Shown here piece by piece: positions 17,383 through 25,935 of a DNA stretch of 64,000 nucleotides. Under the pieces are notes generated by a model, which was not told the origin of the DNA, made no database searches, and worked only from the letters and a program-made list of their open reading frames with translations. The DNA is taken from positions 1 through 64,000 of the forward strand of contig JAGWNF010000014.1 in NCBI GenBank assembly GCA_028871455.1, written 5' to 3'. Every line of letters starts with the position of its first letter. The first letter of the stretch is position 1. Position numbers and translations under genes: made by a program. This stretch comes from Alphaproteobacteria bacterium (GTDB lineage: Bacteria; Pseudomonadota; Alphaproteobacteria; ATCC43930; CGMCC-115725).

Positions 17383-17396
17383 TTGCGCGTAATCAA
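17383..17396. promoter_or_regulatory. FixK/FNR-type box
   Basis: TTGC-GCGTAA-TCAA, 134 bp before the DUF488 gene at 17530. Confidence 0.6.
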
Positions 17397-17529
17397 TGCG
17401 CAAAATTAGGGCATTCGCGCGGTGCGCGAGGGAAATTGAAGCAGCGTGCGGGACCGATAGTGGTGGTCTTTCGCAGCGGCCTTCGGCAAAGCCGTTTGAC
17501 CCGAACTTTTCAGGAAGGGAGCCGCCATC

Positions 17530-17979
17530 ATGCCATCGATCAGCATTCGTCGGGTTTACGATCCGGTGAGTCGCGACGGCGCGCGCATCCTGGTCGATCG
17601 AATCTGGCCGCGCGGTCTTACGAAGAGAAGTGCTCATATCAACCGCTGGATCCGCAGCCTCGCGCCGAGCACGGCGTTGCGCAAATGGTTCGGACATAAG
17701 CCCGCGCGCTGGCCCGAGTTCCGGCGACGCTATCGGGCCGAGTTGCGGACTCACCGAGCCGAGTTGCGTCAACTCAGGATGCTCGCCCAGCGGCGCCACG
17801 TGACCCTCGTCTATTCCGCACGTGATACCGCGCATAACCAGGCCGTCGTGCTTCGCGAGGTACTGATGCGAGGCCTTCGGCGCGGCATCAGCGGTCGCAA
17901 GCGTGCGGCATCACGACATTTCACTCGGACGACGATCCATCCACGCCGAAGGGCGGCGACGCCCCATCGGCATCACTGA
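17530..17979 (+). CDS. DUF488 family protein, YeaO type
   Basis: A 149-aa soluble protein with AAGGGAG upstream. SISIRRVYDPVSRDGARILV followed by DRIWPRGL is the YeaO signature, and LRKWFGHKPARWPEFRRRY and VTLVYSARDTAHNQAVVLRE continue the family. The last 30 residues are basic and His/Arg-rich and unlike the family; they may be a local extension. Function unknown. The secreted-protein gene starts 12 bp after its stop, so the two are likely co-transcribed. Confidence 0.8.
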   Translation: MPSISIRRVYDPVSRDGARILVDRIWPRGLTKRSAHINRWIRSLAPSTALRKWFGHKPARWPEFRRRYRAELRTHRAELRQLRMLAQRRHVTLVYSARDTAHNQAVVLREVLMRGLRRGISGRKRAASRHFTRTTIHPRRRAATPHRHH

Positions 17980-17990
17980 AAGGAGGTCTC

Positions 17991-18404
17991 ATGTTGAAGG
18001 CGCTTGCTTTGAGCGTCATGCTCGCAGCCGTCGCGGCGCTTCCCGCGTCGGCGGCGAATGTGCAAAAGGAGCCGCCGAGCGCTCCCTATAAGAAGGTCTG
18101 CACATTGGTGAAGCTGCCGTGCTTTATCCCGAGTATCGGCACGCTCTATGTCCAGCCCAAGACCATCCCGGAAGGGCCTTGGCTGGCCTACGACCACAAG
18201 GGTCGATTGGTGAGCACGATATACATGATCCCGATCAAGGATTTCGACTCGCACAAGGTGTTCGCCGATTTGGCGGCGCCGGGTGGGCGCGTCGATCACG
18301 TATCGATCGACTTCAATGCCGGCCATCCCGGCGTCGAAGAGCCGCACTACCACATCGTGCTTTGGCACGTATCCAAGGCCCAGGAGTCGCTAGTCGCGAA
18401 GTAG
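17991..18404 (+). CDS. Uncharacterised periplasmic protein
   Basis: A 137-aa protein with a clear Sec signal (MLKALALSVMLAAVAALPAS, cleaved after SAA) and an AAGGAGG ribosome-binding site. The mature domain has two cysteines, in KVCTLVKLPCFIPSIG, possibly a disulfide. It continues with YMIPIKDFDSHKVFADL and ends VDHVSIDFNAGHPGVEEPHY plus HIVLWHV. The His-rich end could bind metal. I cannot name the family. It sits between DUF488 and the second HiPIP, so it may belong to a periplasmic redox unit. Confidence 0.65.
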   Translation: MLKALALSVMLAAVAALPASAANVQKEPPSAPYKKVCTLVKLPCFIPSIGTLYVQPKTIPEGPWLAYDHKGRLVSTIYMIPIKDFDSHKVFADLAAPGGRVDHVSIDFNAGHPGVEEPHYHIVLWHVSKAQESLVAK

Positions 18405-18517
18405 ATGATACGGCGCATGGAGCGGGCGCTTCGGGCCAAGGCCCGGATCGCCCGCGTCCTTCAGTAGCGATCGGGCGAAACGTCATCCTGATCGCCTTGT
18501 GGCGGCGGAGGGTTGCG

Positions 18518-18796
18518 ATGGGTCACGAAGACGGAGTTCCACGGCGAACGCTGCTGGGAACCGTGGCGCTGGCATTCGCGACAGCGGTTGCCCCCGGCCT
18601 GGGGCGGAGAGCGCGCGCAGAAGCGCAAGCGAAGGTATCGAAAGCGGTCGCGAAGTACCAGGATCACCCTAATGGCGAACAACGCTGTGCGATTTGCATC
18701 AATTTCGAGCCGCCCAACCGGTGTCGGTTCGTTGCAGGCGACATCAGCTCGAAAGGCTGGTGTCAGCTCTTCGCCGCGCGCGAAAATGCTCAATAA
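18518..18796 (+). CDS. High-potential iron-sulfur protein (HiPIP), Tat-exported, short-loop variant
   Basis: A 92-aa protein from ATG 18518. A twin-arginine-type signal (PRRTLLGTVALAFATAVAPG) ends near RARAEA. Cysteines at 57, 60, 69 and 82 give C-x2-C-x8-C-x12-C, and GWCQLF matches the HiPIP end. The middle loop is six residues shorter than in the copy at 7271, so the cluster environment and potential may differ. The iron-sulfur subunit gene starts 34 bp downstream. Co-transcription with it suggests an electron path, but one is cytoplasmic-facing and the other periplasmic, so a direct exchange is doubtful. Confidence 0.9.
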   Translation: MGHEDGVPRRTLLGTVALAFATAVAPGLGRRARAEAQAKVSKAVAKYQDHPNGEQRCAICINFEPPNRCRFVAGDISSKGWCQLFAARENAQ

Positions 18797-18830
18797 GCGA
18801 CGGCGCCTGCCGCGGATGTGATGGATCGCT

Positions 18831-19646
18831 ATGCCGGTCTTCAAACTTCCTCCCAATTCAAAGCCGCGCCAAGGCAAGACCTGGCCCGAGCCGGCCGGCG
18901 CTAAGCGTATGAAGCGATTCCAAATCTATCGCTGGAATCCTGAAGAGGGTGGCAACCCGCGTCTCGATGCCTTCACCGTCGATCTCGATGACTGCGCGCC
19001 CATGGTTCTTGATGCTCTCATCAAGATCAAGAACGAGGTCGATACGACGCTCGTCTTCCGCCGCTCTTGCCGCGAAGGCGTTTGCGGGTCGTGTGCGATG
19101 TGCATCGATGGCGAGAACCATCTCGCCTGCTTGACGCCGATCGACCAGATCCGGAGAGACGTCCGGATCTATCCACTGCCGCATATGGCAGTGATCAAAG
19201 ATCTCGTGGTCGACCTCGAGCCCGTCTTTGCGCAATATCATTCGATCAAGCCTTGGCTCCAGGCCAAGGAGCCCGCGCCAGCCAAGAGCGAACGGCTGCA
19301 GTCGATCGAAGATCGCACGAAGCTCGATGGCTATTGGGAATGCATCCTGTGCTTCTGTTGCACCGGGGCCTGCCCGAGCTGGTGGTGGCGAGGCCCGGCC
19401 TCGATCGCCGAGGCCATGCGCAACTTCGAGCGTTATCTCGGGCCGGCGGTGCTGCTTCAGGCGTGGCGCTGGCTCGCCGATAGTCGGGACGGAGCCCGGG
19501 CGGAGCGCCTTGATTATCTGCGCGATTCATTCAGGCTTTATCGCTGCCACACCATCATGAATTGCACTCGCACCTGCCCCAAGGGTCTCAATCCGGGGCG
19601 GGCCATCGGCCGGATCAAGCAGGCCGTCATGGAAGACAAATTGTAA
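18831..19646 (+). CDS. Succinate dehydrogenase/fumarate reductase iron-sulfur subunit, stand-alone paralogue
   Basis: A 271-aa SdhB-type protein. The plant-ferredoxin domain binds [2Fe-2S] through Cys 80, 85, 88 and 100. The C-terminal domain has [12 protein letters not shown] (residues 171-182) and [17 protein letters not shown] (239-255) for the [4Fe-4S] and [3Fe-4S] clusters. All ligands are intact. Compared with typical SdhB, about ten extra residues ([11 protein letters not shown]) separate CPSWWWRG from the conserved [11 protein letters not shown]. No sdhA, sdhC or sdhD is adjacent. It may replace the normal subunit under some condition or serve another flavoprotein. Confidence 0.9.
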   Translation: MPVFKLPPNSKPRQGKTWPEPAGAKRMKRFQIYRWNPEEGGNPRLDAFTVDLDDCAPMVLDALIKIKNEVDTTLVFRRSCREGVCGSCAMCIDGENHLACLTPIDQIRRDVRIYPLPHMAVIKDLVVDLEPVFAQYHSIKPWLQAKEPAPAKSERLQSIEDRTKLDGYWECILCFCCTGACPSWWWRGPASIAEAMRNFERYLGPAVLLQAWRWLADSRDGARAERLDYLRDSFRLYRCHTIMNCTRTCPKGLNPGRAIGRIKQAVMEDKL

Positions 19647-19653
19647 TCGAGGC

Positions 19654-20787
19654 GTGCGAGCACGAGGCGGCGTGACGCGGGATCGCAAGGCTCTGTTGCT
19701 GCGCGTCGGCATCGATCGTGGAACTGGCGGTGCGCTCGCGCCGATCTTTGCCAATGGCACGTTCGAATACGTCCCCATTCCCGAGGAATGTGGGACGAAC
19801 TCGACGGATACTTACGCAACTCTTCGAGCGCGCGATGGCGGATCGGTGGCTCGGTTTCTGCCGGCGCGGCTCGCCGGTCTTCATCCGCACATCGATCCCG
19901 ATTTCCGCGCGATGACTTACGGCGATGCGGCGCCCCGCAAGCGGACGCAGCTCAATCGCTTGTGTCCGGGCGATCTGCTGGTGTTTTACGCCGGGCTGAC
20001 GCCCGTACCGCCTGTCGATACGCCACGTCTTTTTGTGGTCGGCTACCTGGAAGTCAAGAATGTGCACCGGCTGACCGCTTCCGATGTCCGCTTCAATCGC
20101 GACTTGCGGAGCCGGTTCGGCGCGACCGCGCATTTTGCGCGTCGCGTGCGGGATCGCGCGCTTACCCTCGTCGAGGGCTCTAGGAACCGGAGCCGACTTC
20201 TGGCACAGGCCCTTCCGCTAGGCGACGGCCGACAAGGGTTGCTCGCCGACTTGGCTGCCTTTGGTTATCGCGGGTCATTGGTCCGAGCGGTCGGACATTG
20301 GGTCCAAGGTGCAGCTGCCGTGACGGCACTCGAGGCTTGGCTAGAGAGCGGTCCGGCCGGTCTCGTCGGCGAACAGACACGCCTGCTCCGGGTCGCGCCA
20401 TCGGCAATCCGCGTCGCGCGTAATCCGCGCGATCGTGGCGACTTGGTCGTCGTTGATCGACGCATTCGTGTTGGCGACTGGATCCTCAGCGAACAGAGCT
20501 CTCCGGCGCCAGGCATCGTGGCGCTTGCTCGCATTAGTCGTGTCGTTGAGGGCTCGAAGGGGCGCCGCGGGCTTTCGCCGCTGTGTTGGCATTTTTCCGA
20601 CGCTGCAACCATTGTCTCGCCAGCGGGTTCACATTTTAGCTCTATGGCCGAATGCCGCGCCCCGATTCACGATGCCGCGGCTATCCGCAAGATTGTATCG
20701 TGGATGGCTACGCACTATCGCATGGGAGTCCATGCCGGCAATGGGTTAGGTCGTACCTTCGCCAAAGCGCGCGGCCCGACCCAATAG
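19654..20787 (+). CDS. Nmad3-like protein (putative nucleotide-modification-associated)
   Basis: A 377-aa soluble protein, starting 8 bp after the iron-sulfur subunit stop. Its opening, KALLLRVGIDRGTGGALAPI followed by FANGTFEYVPIPE, resembles the Nmad3 family start (a G-x-D-x2-x-GG-x-PSPI-like motif, then DGT...PIP). It continues LCPGDLLVFYAGLTPVP and RLFVVGYLEVKNVHRL. Members were predicted by context to act in DNA base modification; no activity is known to me. The C-terminal half (DLVVVDRRIRVGDWILSEQS) is also beta-rich. GTG 19672 is a possible start. There is no phage or restriction gene beside it. Confidence 0.6.
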   Translation: MRARGGVTRDRKALLLRVGIDRGTGGALAPIFANGTFEYVPIPEECGTNSTDTYATLRARDGGSVARFLPARLAGLHPHIDPDFRAMTYGDAAPRKRTQLNRLCPGDLLVFYAGLTPVPPVDTPRLFVVGYLEVKNVHRLTASDVRFNRDLRSRFGATAHFARRVRDRALTLVEGSRNRSRLLAQALPLGDGRQGLLADLAAFGYRGSLVRAVGHWVQGAAAVTALEAWLESGPAGLVGEQTRLLRVAPSAIRVARNPRDRGDLVVVDRRIRVGDWILSEQSSPAPGIVALARISRVVEGSKGRRGLSPLCWHFSDAATIVSPAGSHFSSMAECRAPIHDAAAIRKIVSWMATHYRMGVHAGNGLGRTFAKARGPTQ

Positions 20788-20865
20788 GGGCCAGATTACG
20801 AACACTCGCCGGGCACTCCAGTAGGAACTGCCGCAAGCTGTGCCGCTCTCAAGGCGTCAGAGTCT

Positions 20866-20879
20866 TTGCGCCGGCGCAA
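20866..20879. promoter_or_regulatory. FixK/FNR-type box
   Basis: TTGC-GCCGGC-GCAA in the region 79 bp after the Nmad3-like stop. The nearest downstream start (21419) is about 540 bp away. Confidence 0.5.
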
Positions 20880-21245
20880 TGAAGCCGAATAATGAAAAGA
20901 GCGACCGCCGAGATAGGGTAATAGGTGACTTTTGATAGCCGCCGTGAGGCATGGAGCGTCGACATGGTCCCGCTCGTAGAATTGCTGGTCGCTTTCGGTG
21001 TCAGGATCAAACAATGGCTTCGGCGCCTGAAGGGCGGCTGGAGCTCCAACGCAGAGGTGTTTCCGCTGCATTCGCCAAAAGGTCACGCGCCGGCTCTTGG
21101 GTTGCGACAGGCCGCGCATCAGTCCATTGGCGCCCCGGCACGCCCCGACAAGTCGAGCCGAGGAGTACGTCGAACCCACACGGTGTCGATCCCTGCCGAC
21201 CGACATCATTGACGTCGTCGTTGGCCCCCCGAACGACAACGTCGT

Positions 21246-21306
21246 TGCCGGAGTGAGTCGATGACGTTCTTGATCCAAGAACGACACTCACTCCGGCACT
21301 TTTTTG
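21246..21306 (+). terminator. Strong rho-independent terminator with nested stems
   Basis: A 13-bp outer stem, TGCCGGAGTGAGT (21246-21258) with ACTCACTCCGGCA (21286-21298), encloses a perfect 8-bp inner stem CGTTCTTG/CAAGAACG with a 3-nt loop. The outer stem is followed by ACTTTTTT. It lies about 110 bp before the Rieske/FAD reductase and far from the previous plus-strand gene. Confidence 0.75.
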
Positions 21307-21418
21307 CTCGATCTCATCGGTGCAAAGCGGCCGATGGCGTTATCGGAACCGGCGATGAGACGGCAAACGACCGCGGTTCGATCGGCGAGGACAAAACCTT
21401 TGTGTTGAGGAAACTCCG

Positions 21419-22948
21419 GTGAGCGACGCACCTAAACTCGCTGGTCCCGACCTCGCGACTGGGACAGCGCTCGCGACCCTCGCCGATGGCGCGATGCTAC
21501 TGGGCCATGCACAGGGCGAGCCCGTGCTCATCGCAAGACGTGGCGACCGGGTCTTCGCCGTCGGCTCGACCTGCACGCACTATGGCGGACCGCTGGTGCA
21601 AGGCCTGTTCATCGGTGAGACCGTTCGTTGCCCCTGGCATCACGCGTGCTTCGATCTTCGCAGTGGTGAAGCGCTTCGCCCGCCGGCACTGAATCCGATT
21701 CCATGTTGGCGCGTCGAAATAAGCGGCGGCAACGTTTATGTCCGCGAGAGGCTCGCCACAGTGCCCCAGCGTGAACACGCCACGGTGCCGAGCCATCTGA
21801 AATCAGTCGTTATCATTGGGGGTGGTGCGGCAGCTAACGCAGCTGCCGAGACCTTGCGCAACGAGGGTTATGCCGATCGGCTGACGATCCTCAGCGCGGA
21901 TGCAGACGTGCCATGTGATCGCCCCAACCTGTCGAAGGATTATCTCGCCGGTACCGCTCCGGAAGAGTGGGTGCCCCTTCGATCCGTTGATTTCTACCGC
22001 GACCGGAAGATTGACCTTCGTCTCGGCACGCGGGCCGCCTCGATCGATGTCCATAAGCGCCAGGTCGTTCTGGCGGATGGAGCTCAGCTCAGCTTCGATG
22101 CACTTCTTCTTGCCACAGGAGCGGCGCCGGTCCGGCTTTCGGTGCCGGGCAGCGACCTACCACACGTGCATTATCTGCGCACCCTGGCGGACAGCCGCAA
22201 GATCATCGAGGCTGCGAAGTCCGCACAGCGCGCCGTCGTTGTCGGCGCAAGCTTCATCGGTCTTGAGGTTGCGGCCTCTCTCCGCGCGCGGAATCTCGAG
22301 GTGCATGTGGTCGCTCCCGAGAAGGTTCCGATGGAACGGGTTCTCGGCCGCGAAATCGGCGAACTCGTCCGTGCGATTCACGAGGAACACGGCGTTCGAT
22401 TTCGTCTCGGTGCTACAGCGACCTCGATCGATCGCGCCTTCGTTACCCTTCAATCGGGTGAACGATTGGCTGGGGATTGCGTGATCATCGGAGTAGGCGT
22501 CAAGCCCGAACTCGATCTGGCGGAAAAAGCCGGGTTGGCGCTCGACCGGGGCATAGCGGTCAATGGCTACCTGGAAACCAGCGTGTCCGGGATTTTTGCC
22601 GCCGGCGACGTTGCGCGCTGGCCCGATCCACATAGTGGCCAGAAAATCCGTGTCGAGCATTGGGTCGTTGCCGAGCGCCAAGGCCAAACCGCGGCGAGAA
22701 ACATCCTGGGTCGACGAGAGCGATTCGACGCCGTGCCATTCTTCTGGAGCATGCACTACGACATGCCGATTCTCTACGTCGGTCATGCCGAACGATGGAA
22801 CGAGATCGATATCGACGGACGTACTAGCGACAAGAACTGTCGCGTCACTTACAGGCACGACGGCCGAATCCTCGCCGTTGCGACGATCGGCCGCGATCTC
22901 GAGTGCTTAAAGGCCGAATTGGCCTTCGAGCAGAGTACACCCCGATAA
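21419..22948 (+). CDS. Rieske-FAD/NAD(P) fusion oxidoreductase (AIFM3/ferredoxin reductase-like)
   Basis: A 509-aa fusion from GTG 21419. Residues 10-105 form a Rieske domain with Cys52-x-His54 and Cys71-x2-His74 binding [2Fe-2S]. Residues 125-500 form a pyridine-nucleotide-disulfide-type reductase: VVIIGGGAAANAAAETLR binds FAD, RAVVVGASFIGLEVAASLRA binds NAD(P)H, and VSGIFAAGDVARWPDP is the second FAD motif. There is no redox-active CxxC, so it belongs with rubredoxin/ferredoxin reductases. It may pass electrons from NADH to an unknown acceptor. No partner oxygenase is adjacent. Confidence 0.9.
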   Translation: MSDAPKLAGPDLATGTALATLADGAMLLGHAQGEPVLIARRGDRVFAVGSTCTHYGGPLVQGLFIGETVRCPWHHACFDLRSGEALRPPALNPIPCWRVEISGGNVYVRERLATVPQREHATVPSHLKSVVIIGGGAAANAAAETLRNEGYADRLTILSADADVPCDRPNLSKDYLAGTAPEEWVPLRSVDFYRDRKIDLRLGTRAASIDVHKRQVVLADGAQLSFDALLLATGAAPVRLSVPGSDLPHVHYLRTLADSRKIIEAAKSAQRAVVVGASFIGLEVAASLRARNLEVHVVAPEKVPMERVLGREIGELVRAIHEEHGVRFRLGATATSIDRAFVTLQSGERLAGDCVIIGVGVKPELDLAEKAGLALDRGIAVNGYLETSVSGIFAAGDVARWPDPHSGQKIRVEHWVVAERQGQTAARNILGRRERFDAVPFFWSMHYDMPILYVGHAERWNEIDIDGRTSDKNCRVTYRHDGRILAVATIGRDLECLKAELAFEQSTPR

Positions 22949-23088
22949 AGACATCGCATCAATAAGGTTGGCAAGGCTAGCCGCGGCGCTCCAGGTACGA
23001 CAGGAGCGACAGCAGCTATCGCAAGCTGGCGAGTGAATTCAATTCGACGGCGGCAGCTGCGATACCGGTTCATTCCGGCGAGGGGCAC

Positions 23089-23307
23089 TCACGATCCCCA
23101 GAATGCGCTCTCATCAGGATCGTCCGAGGGCATCCGGTACATCGTATTATCTAATGTGCTCAATTTTAGTTCCTCTGCTTCAAGAAGCCCCTTTAGCTTC
23201 CGTCGGCGGCTCTCGTCCTGATCTGTCTCAATCCAGCGCTTTAAGCGCGCGATGTTCTGTTGGACGATCCAACGATCCGGATTCCATTCTCTCACCGAAC
23301 CTGCCAC
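23089..23307 (-). CDS. Small conserved WIxxQNIxR protein
   Basis: A 72-aa soluble helical protein. DRWIVQQNIARLKRWIETDQ then DESRRRKLKGLLEAEELKL resembles small alphaproteobacterial proteins built on a W-x3-QNI-x-R ... LL-x-E-E-x-KL pattern. Its function is unknown to me. The acidic tail (PSDDPDESAFWGS) is also typical. A degenerate relative lies at 17241. It reads against the regulator gene at 23495, with about 190 bp between them. Confidence 0.65.
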   Translation of the reverse strand: MAGSVREWNPDRWIVQQNIARLKRWIETDQDESRRRKLKGLLEAEELKLSTLDNTMYRMPSDDPDESAFWGS

Positions 23308-23494
23308 GAGACTTCACCATTGTTCTGGGTCTGGCCATCACTCGCATACCGCTCAAGCCGCGGCATGCGCCATCCGATCGGTAGGCTTTGCGGGTCTGGG
23401 TGTCTTTGCTGAGGCGCATTGCTTCAGCGCATAGGTGTTGCAATGACCTGCATTCGAGATTGGCCTTACTGAACTGCGGAGCAGGGAGGTTCCC

Positions 23495-24301
23495 GTGACA
23501 GCGGCTCGACGTTGGCCCGGTGACAACGCATCGGCGACAAAAATTCCGAACCGGAGCGACCTCGATCGATCGGCGCTCCTCGGTCATCCGTTCGTGGTCA
23601 GGCTCAAGAGCTACGTCGATCTGACAAACGCGGACATTGATGCGATTGCGAGGTCGATCGAGCGCACCCTCGTCGTCCCGAAGAAAAATAGCGTCGTGCT
23701 CGAAGGCTACCAATGCGCAACCGTTCATCTCGTCAAGCAGGGCTTCGGCATACGATACAAAGTCCTACCGAACGGCAAACGGCAGATTCTGAACGTCGTG
23801 CTGCCGGGCGATGTCATCGGCTTGCCTGGCGCTCTGTTTAATCGCGCGTTGTACACCGTTGCGAGCATGACGGTCATGACGCTGCACACGATGTCGCTTG
23901 ACGCGTTCACGCAAATGGCGCGCGCCACACCCAATGTCCTATTGGCGATGATGTGGCTCGCCGAGCACGACCTGACCATGATTGGTGATCACCTAATTGG
24001 TATCGGGCGGCTCACACCGTTGGAGCGGGTTGCGAACTTCATCTTTGAAATGTGGATACGCCTCCACAGCGTCGGGCACGCGGTCGGAAATTCGATCGAG
24101 CTGCCGATCTCCCAACATGTGATCGGAGACGCATTAGGCCTAAGCGCACCACATGTGAACCGAATGCTGCGGCGGCTTAAGGATTTGGGGCTGATTGCGA
24201 TAACGCAAGGGTCGCTCTTTATCAAAGACGCCGAGGAGCTTCAGCTCCTCGGCCGGTATAAATCCCATGTGCCGGCGCGCATCTCGTTTTCCCGTCTATG
24301 A
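23495..24301 (+). CDS. Crp/Fnr family transcriptional regulator without an Fe-S motif
   Basis: A 268-aa regulator from GTG 23495 behind GGGAGG. An N-terminal cyclic-nucleotide-binding-type beta-barrel (about 35-150; KNSVVLEGYQCATVHLVKQG, ILNVVLPGDVIGLPGALF) leads through a dimer helix to a winged HTH (LPISQHVIGDALGLSAPHVN then RMLRRLKDLGLIAI). The single Cys and lack of an N-terminal cysteine cluster exclude an FNR-type oxygen sensor. The recognition helix SAPHVNRMLRRL lacks the E-x2-SR that reads TTGA half-sites in FNR/FixK, so it probably binds other targets than the boxes in this window. Confidence 0.85.
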   Translation: MTAARRWPGDNASATKIPNRSDLDRSALLGHPFVVRLKSYVDLTNADIDAIARSIERTLVVPKKNSVVLEGYQCATVHLVKQGFGIRYKVLPNGKRQILNVVLPGDVIGLPGALFNRALYTVASMTVMTLHTMSLDAFTQMARATPNVLLAMMWLAEHDLTMIGDHLIGIGRLTPLERVANFIFEMWIRLHSVGHAVGNSIELPISQHVIGDALGLSAPHVNRMLRRLKDLGLIAITQGSLFIKDAEELQLLGRYKSHVPARISFSRL

Positions 24302-24554
24302 CTTGGAAGGGCCTTCGCGTCGATAATCTGGAGGCGTGAATCGCCGTCGACCCGGACCCCGATCTTCGACCTGGGGGTGATCGTTCGCGACGGATCCGTG
24401 AATGATGAGCCTTGTTGTGCGAGAGCAAAGCTTTCGTCGATCGTTTGGCTAATTATCGTCTGGCCTATCCACCGTCAACGCATCATCGAATCGACGCCTC
24501 GATGGCCCGGCGATTGCACTCGGAAGCAACCGTGCCGGGCGTGACATATTTAAT

Positions 24555-25043
24555 TCACGGTTTTGTAAAAGTCTCACGCCGTATTGTTCGGCCGTTGCTG
24601 TCCTGACGTGGTACCCGATCGGGCGGGGCTGCCAGTTGGTAACCAGACGTCATGTTTCGAAACAGGGGAACCAACTTATCCGTTTTCGCATCAACGACCA
24701 GTACGTGAACGGCAAAGGCGTCGTTGAAGTTGCCGCCGGGGTTCATCACCGTCACCCGGTAGACCGGCTCACCGTTCATCCGGGTGGCGGTGGTGCTCAG
24801 CACCTGAACGTGAAAGCGCTCGGCCAACGCCCTGGCGAGCCGCTGCGCGACCTGATCGTTCCCGAACGTCGCGACTGATCCCGCGGCCGGTGCGCGGTTG
24901 GGTGGCACGTTCCAGATTTTTCTATACAGATCGTTAAGGCTCGCTCGCTGCCCATGCGCGGCGGCAGCCGAGTGGGCAGACGTGATCAGTACTAAGAGAC
25001 CCAGGACAAAGATGACGACATAGAAAGCCCTGTGTCCTTCACT
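24555..25043 (-). CDS. Uncharacterised exported protein, start unresolved
   Basis: About 160 residues. A hydrophobic export segment (FYVVIFVLGLLVLITSAHSA) is followed by a soluble domain: LNDLYRKIWNVPPNRAPAAG, QRLARALAERFHVQVLSTT, VTVMNPGGNFNDAFAVHVL, and a C-terminal tail. I cannot name a family. There is no ATG, GTG or TTG in frame just before the signal-like segment. A GTG and an ATG lie in the next frame just after CAGGAG, so a one- or two-base indel at about 25020-25035 would restore a start. It may be a recent frameshift. Confidence 0.5.
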   Translation of the reverse strand, partial: SEGHRAFYVVIFVLGLLVLITSAHSAAAAHGQRASLNDLYRKIWNVPPNRAPAAGSVATFGNDQVAQRLARALAERFHVQVLSTTATRMNGEPVYRVTVMNPGGNFNDAFAVHVLVVDAKTDKLVPLFRNMTSGYQLAAPPDRVPRQDSNGRTIRRETFTKP

Positions 25044-25338
25044 CCTGAGGCCGCCGTGCGGCCGGTCCGCTGTGCGGGCACCGCGATCGGCGCCGCCTCG
25101 CAGAGTTTGTCGCGGTCCCCACGTGAAGCGCGACGGGCGCTGCCGGCGACATCGCAGTGACTGAGACATTGAGCGTTGATGCGGTGCCGCGGCCATGGTT
25201 CGATCTGGTCGTGTCTTTTCCACTAAGCGCCACAGAAGATTGCCTCCAGAGTGCTTCCAAGCCTGCGGGTGTCGTACGCAGGCATCGATTCGATTCCGAC
25301 GAAAGGACCCAACTGAATGTTGAAGCATCTCGCTGCAC

Positions 25339-25935
25339 TCAGTATGGCAACGACGGCGGTTGATAGTGCCATCCAAGTGGCGCTGGCGGTGGTGGTACGC
25401 CAACGGTCGCGCCGGCAGCGATTTCTTGGATCATATGCTGATCGCCCAACAGCGTTGGCAAACGCTGCGTTGCAAAAAATTGCAGTCCCGGATTTGTTCC
25501 ATTTCGGCTCTCGGCTGAAGCCCTCATGATCTGACTCCAAATCGCGCTCGCCTCATCGCTAACGTACTGCCGTTCGAAGTCGCCGTCGTACAGCTTTGAA
25601 AGGCGGTCGATCTTTTGTCGATCAATTTTCGGGATACGTATGGAGATGGCAACGCTATCATCAGATGCAACCTGCCTTAGTCTGTGATCGGTCGTCGTAC
25701 GTTCATCGAGCAAATTCTGCGCAAAATCGTGAATGTCGCCGCGCTTCGTATGGGTCAGAGCGAGCGCTGATTCGGCGATTTCCACTGCGCTGATCTGCGC
25801 TGTCGCGCGAGCGAATTCACGATCCGCCGGAGAAGACTTCGGTCGCAGCGTATTGGTCGCCTGGGCCGAAACGAATGTTAGGAGAACGATGGCGATCGCG
25901 ATGAGGAGCCTTATCAACCGGTACGATCCCATCAT
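25339..25935 (-). CDS. DUF4142 family exported protein
   Basis: A 198-aa protein with an N-terminal signal or anchor (YRLIRLLIAIAIVLLTFVSA). The DUF4142 four-helix domain follows: DREFARATAQISAVEIAESA, then THTKRGDIHDFAQNLLDERT, then the remaining helices. It is ferritin-like in fold and generally periplasmic, with no known activity. The Pro-rich tail (GVPPPPAPLGWHYQPPS) is not conserved. A FixK-type box lies 180 bp upstream. Confidence 0.75.
   Translation of the reverse strand: MMGSYRLIRLLIAIAIVLLTFVSAQATNTLRPKSSPADREFARATAQISAVEIAESALALTHTKRGDIHDFAQNLLDERTTTDHRLRQVASDDSVAISIRIPKIDRQKIDRLSKLYDGDFERQYVSDEASAIWSQIMRASAESRNGTNPGLQFFATQRLPTLLGDQHMIQEIAAGATVGVPPPPAPLGWHYQPPSLPY

Larger units (their letters stand above)
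20788..21418. other. Long intergenic region with a FixK-type box and a strong hairpin terminator
   Basis: No open frame here carries a family motif. A FixK-type box (20866) and a nested inverted repeat followed by a T-run (21246-21306) bracket about 370 bp. Together they could delimit a short non-coding transcript. Confidence 0.4.

Noticed and set aside
20796-21287. A 163-aa minus-strand frame
   Set aside because: It runs through the FixK-type box and the terminator hairpin and has no motif.
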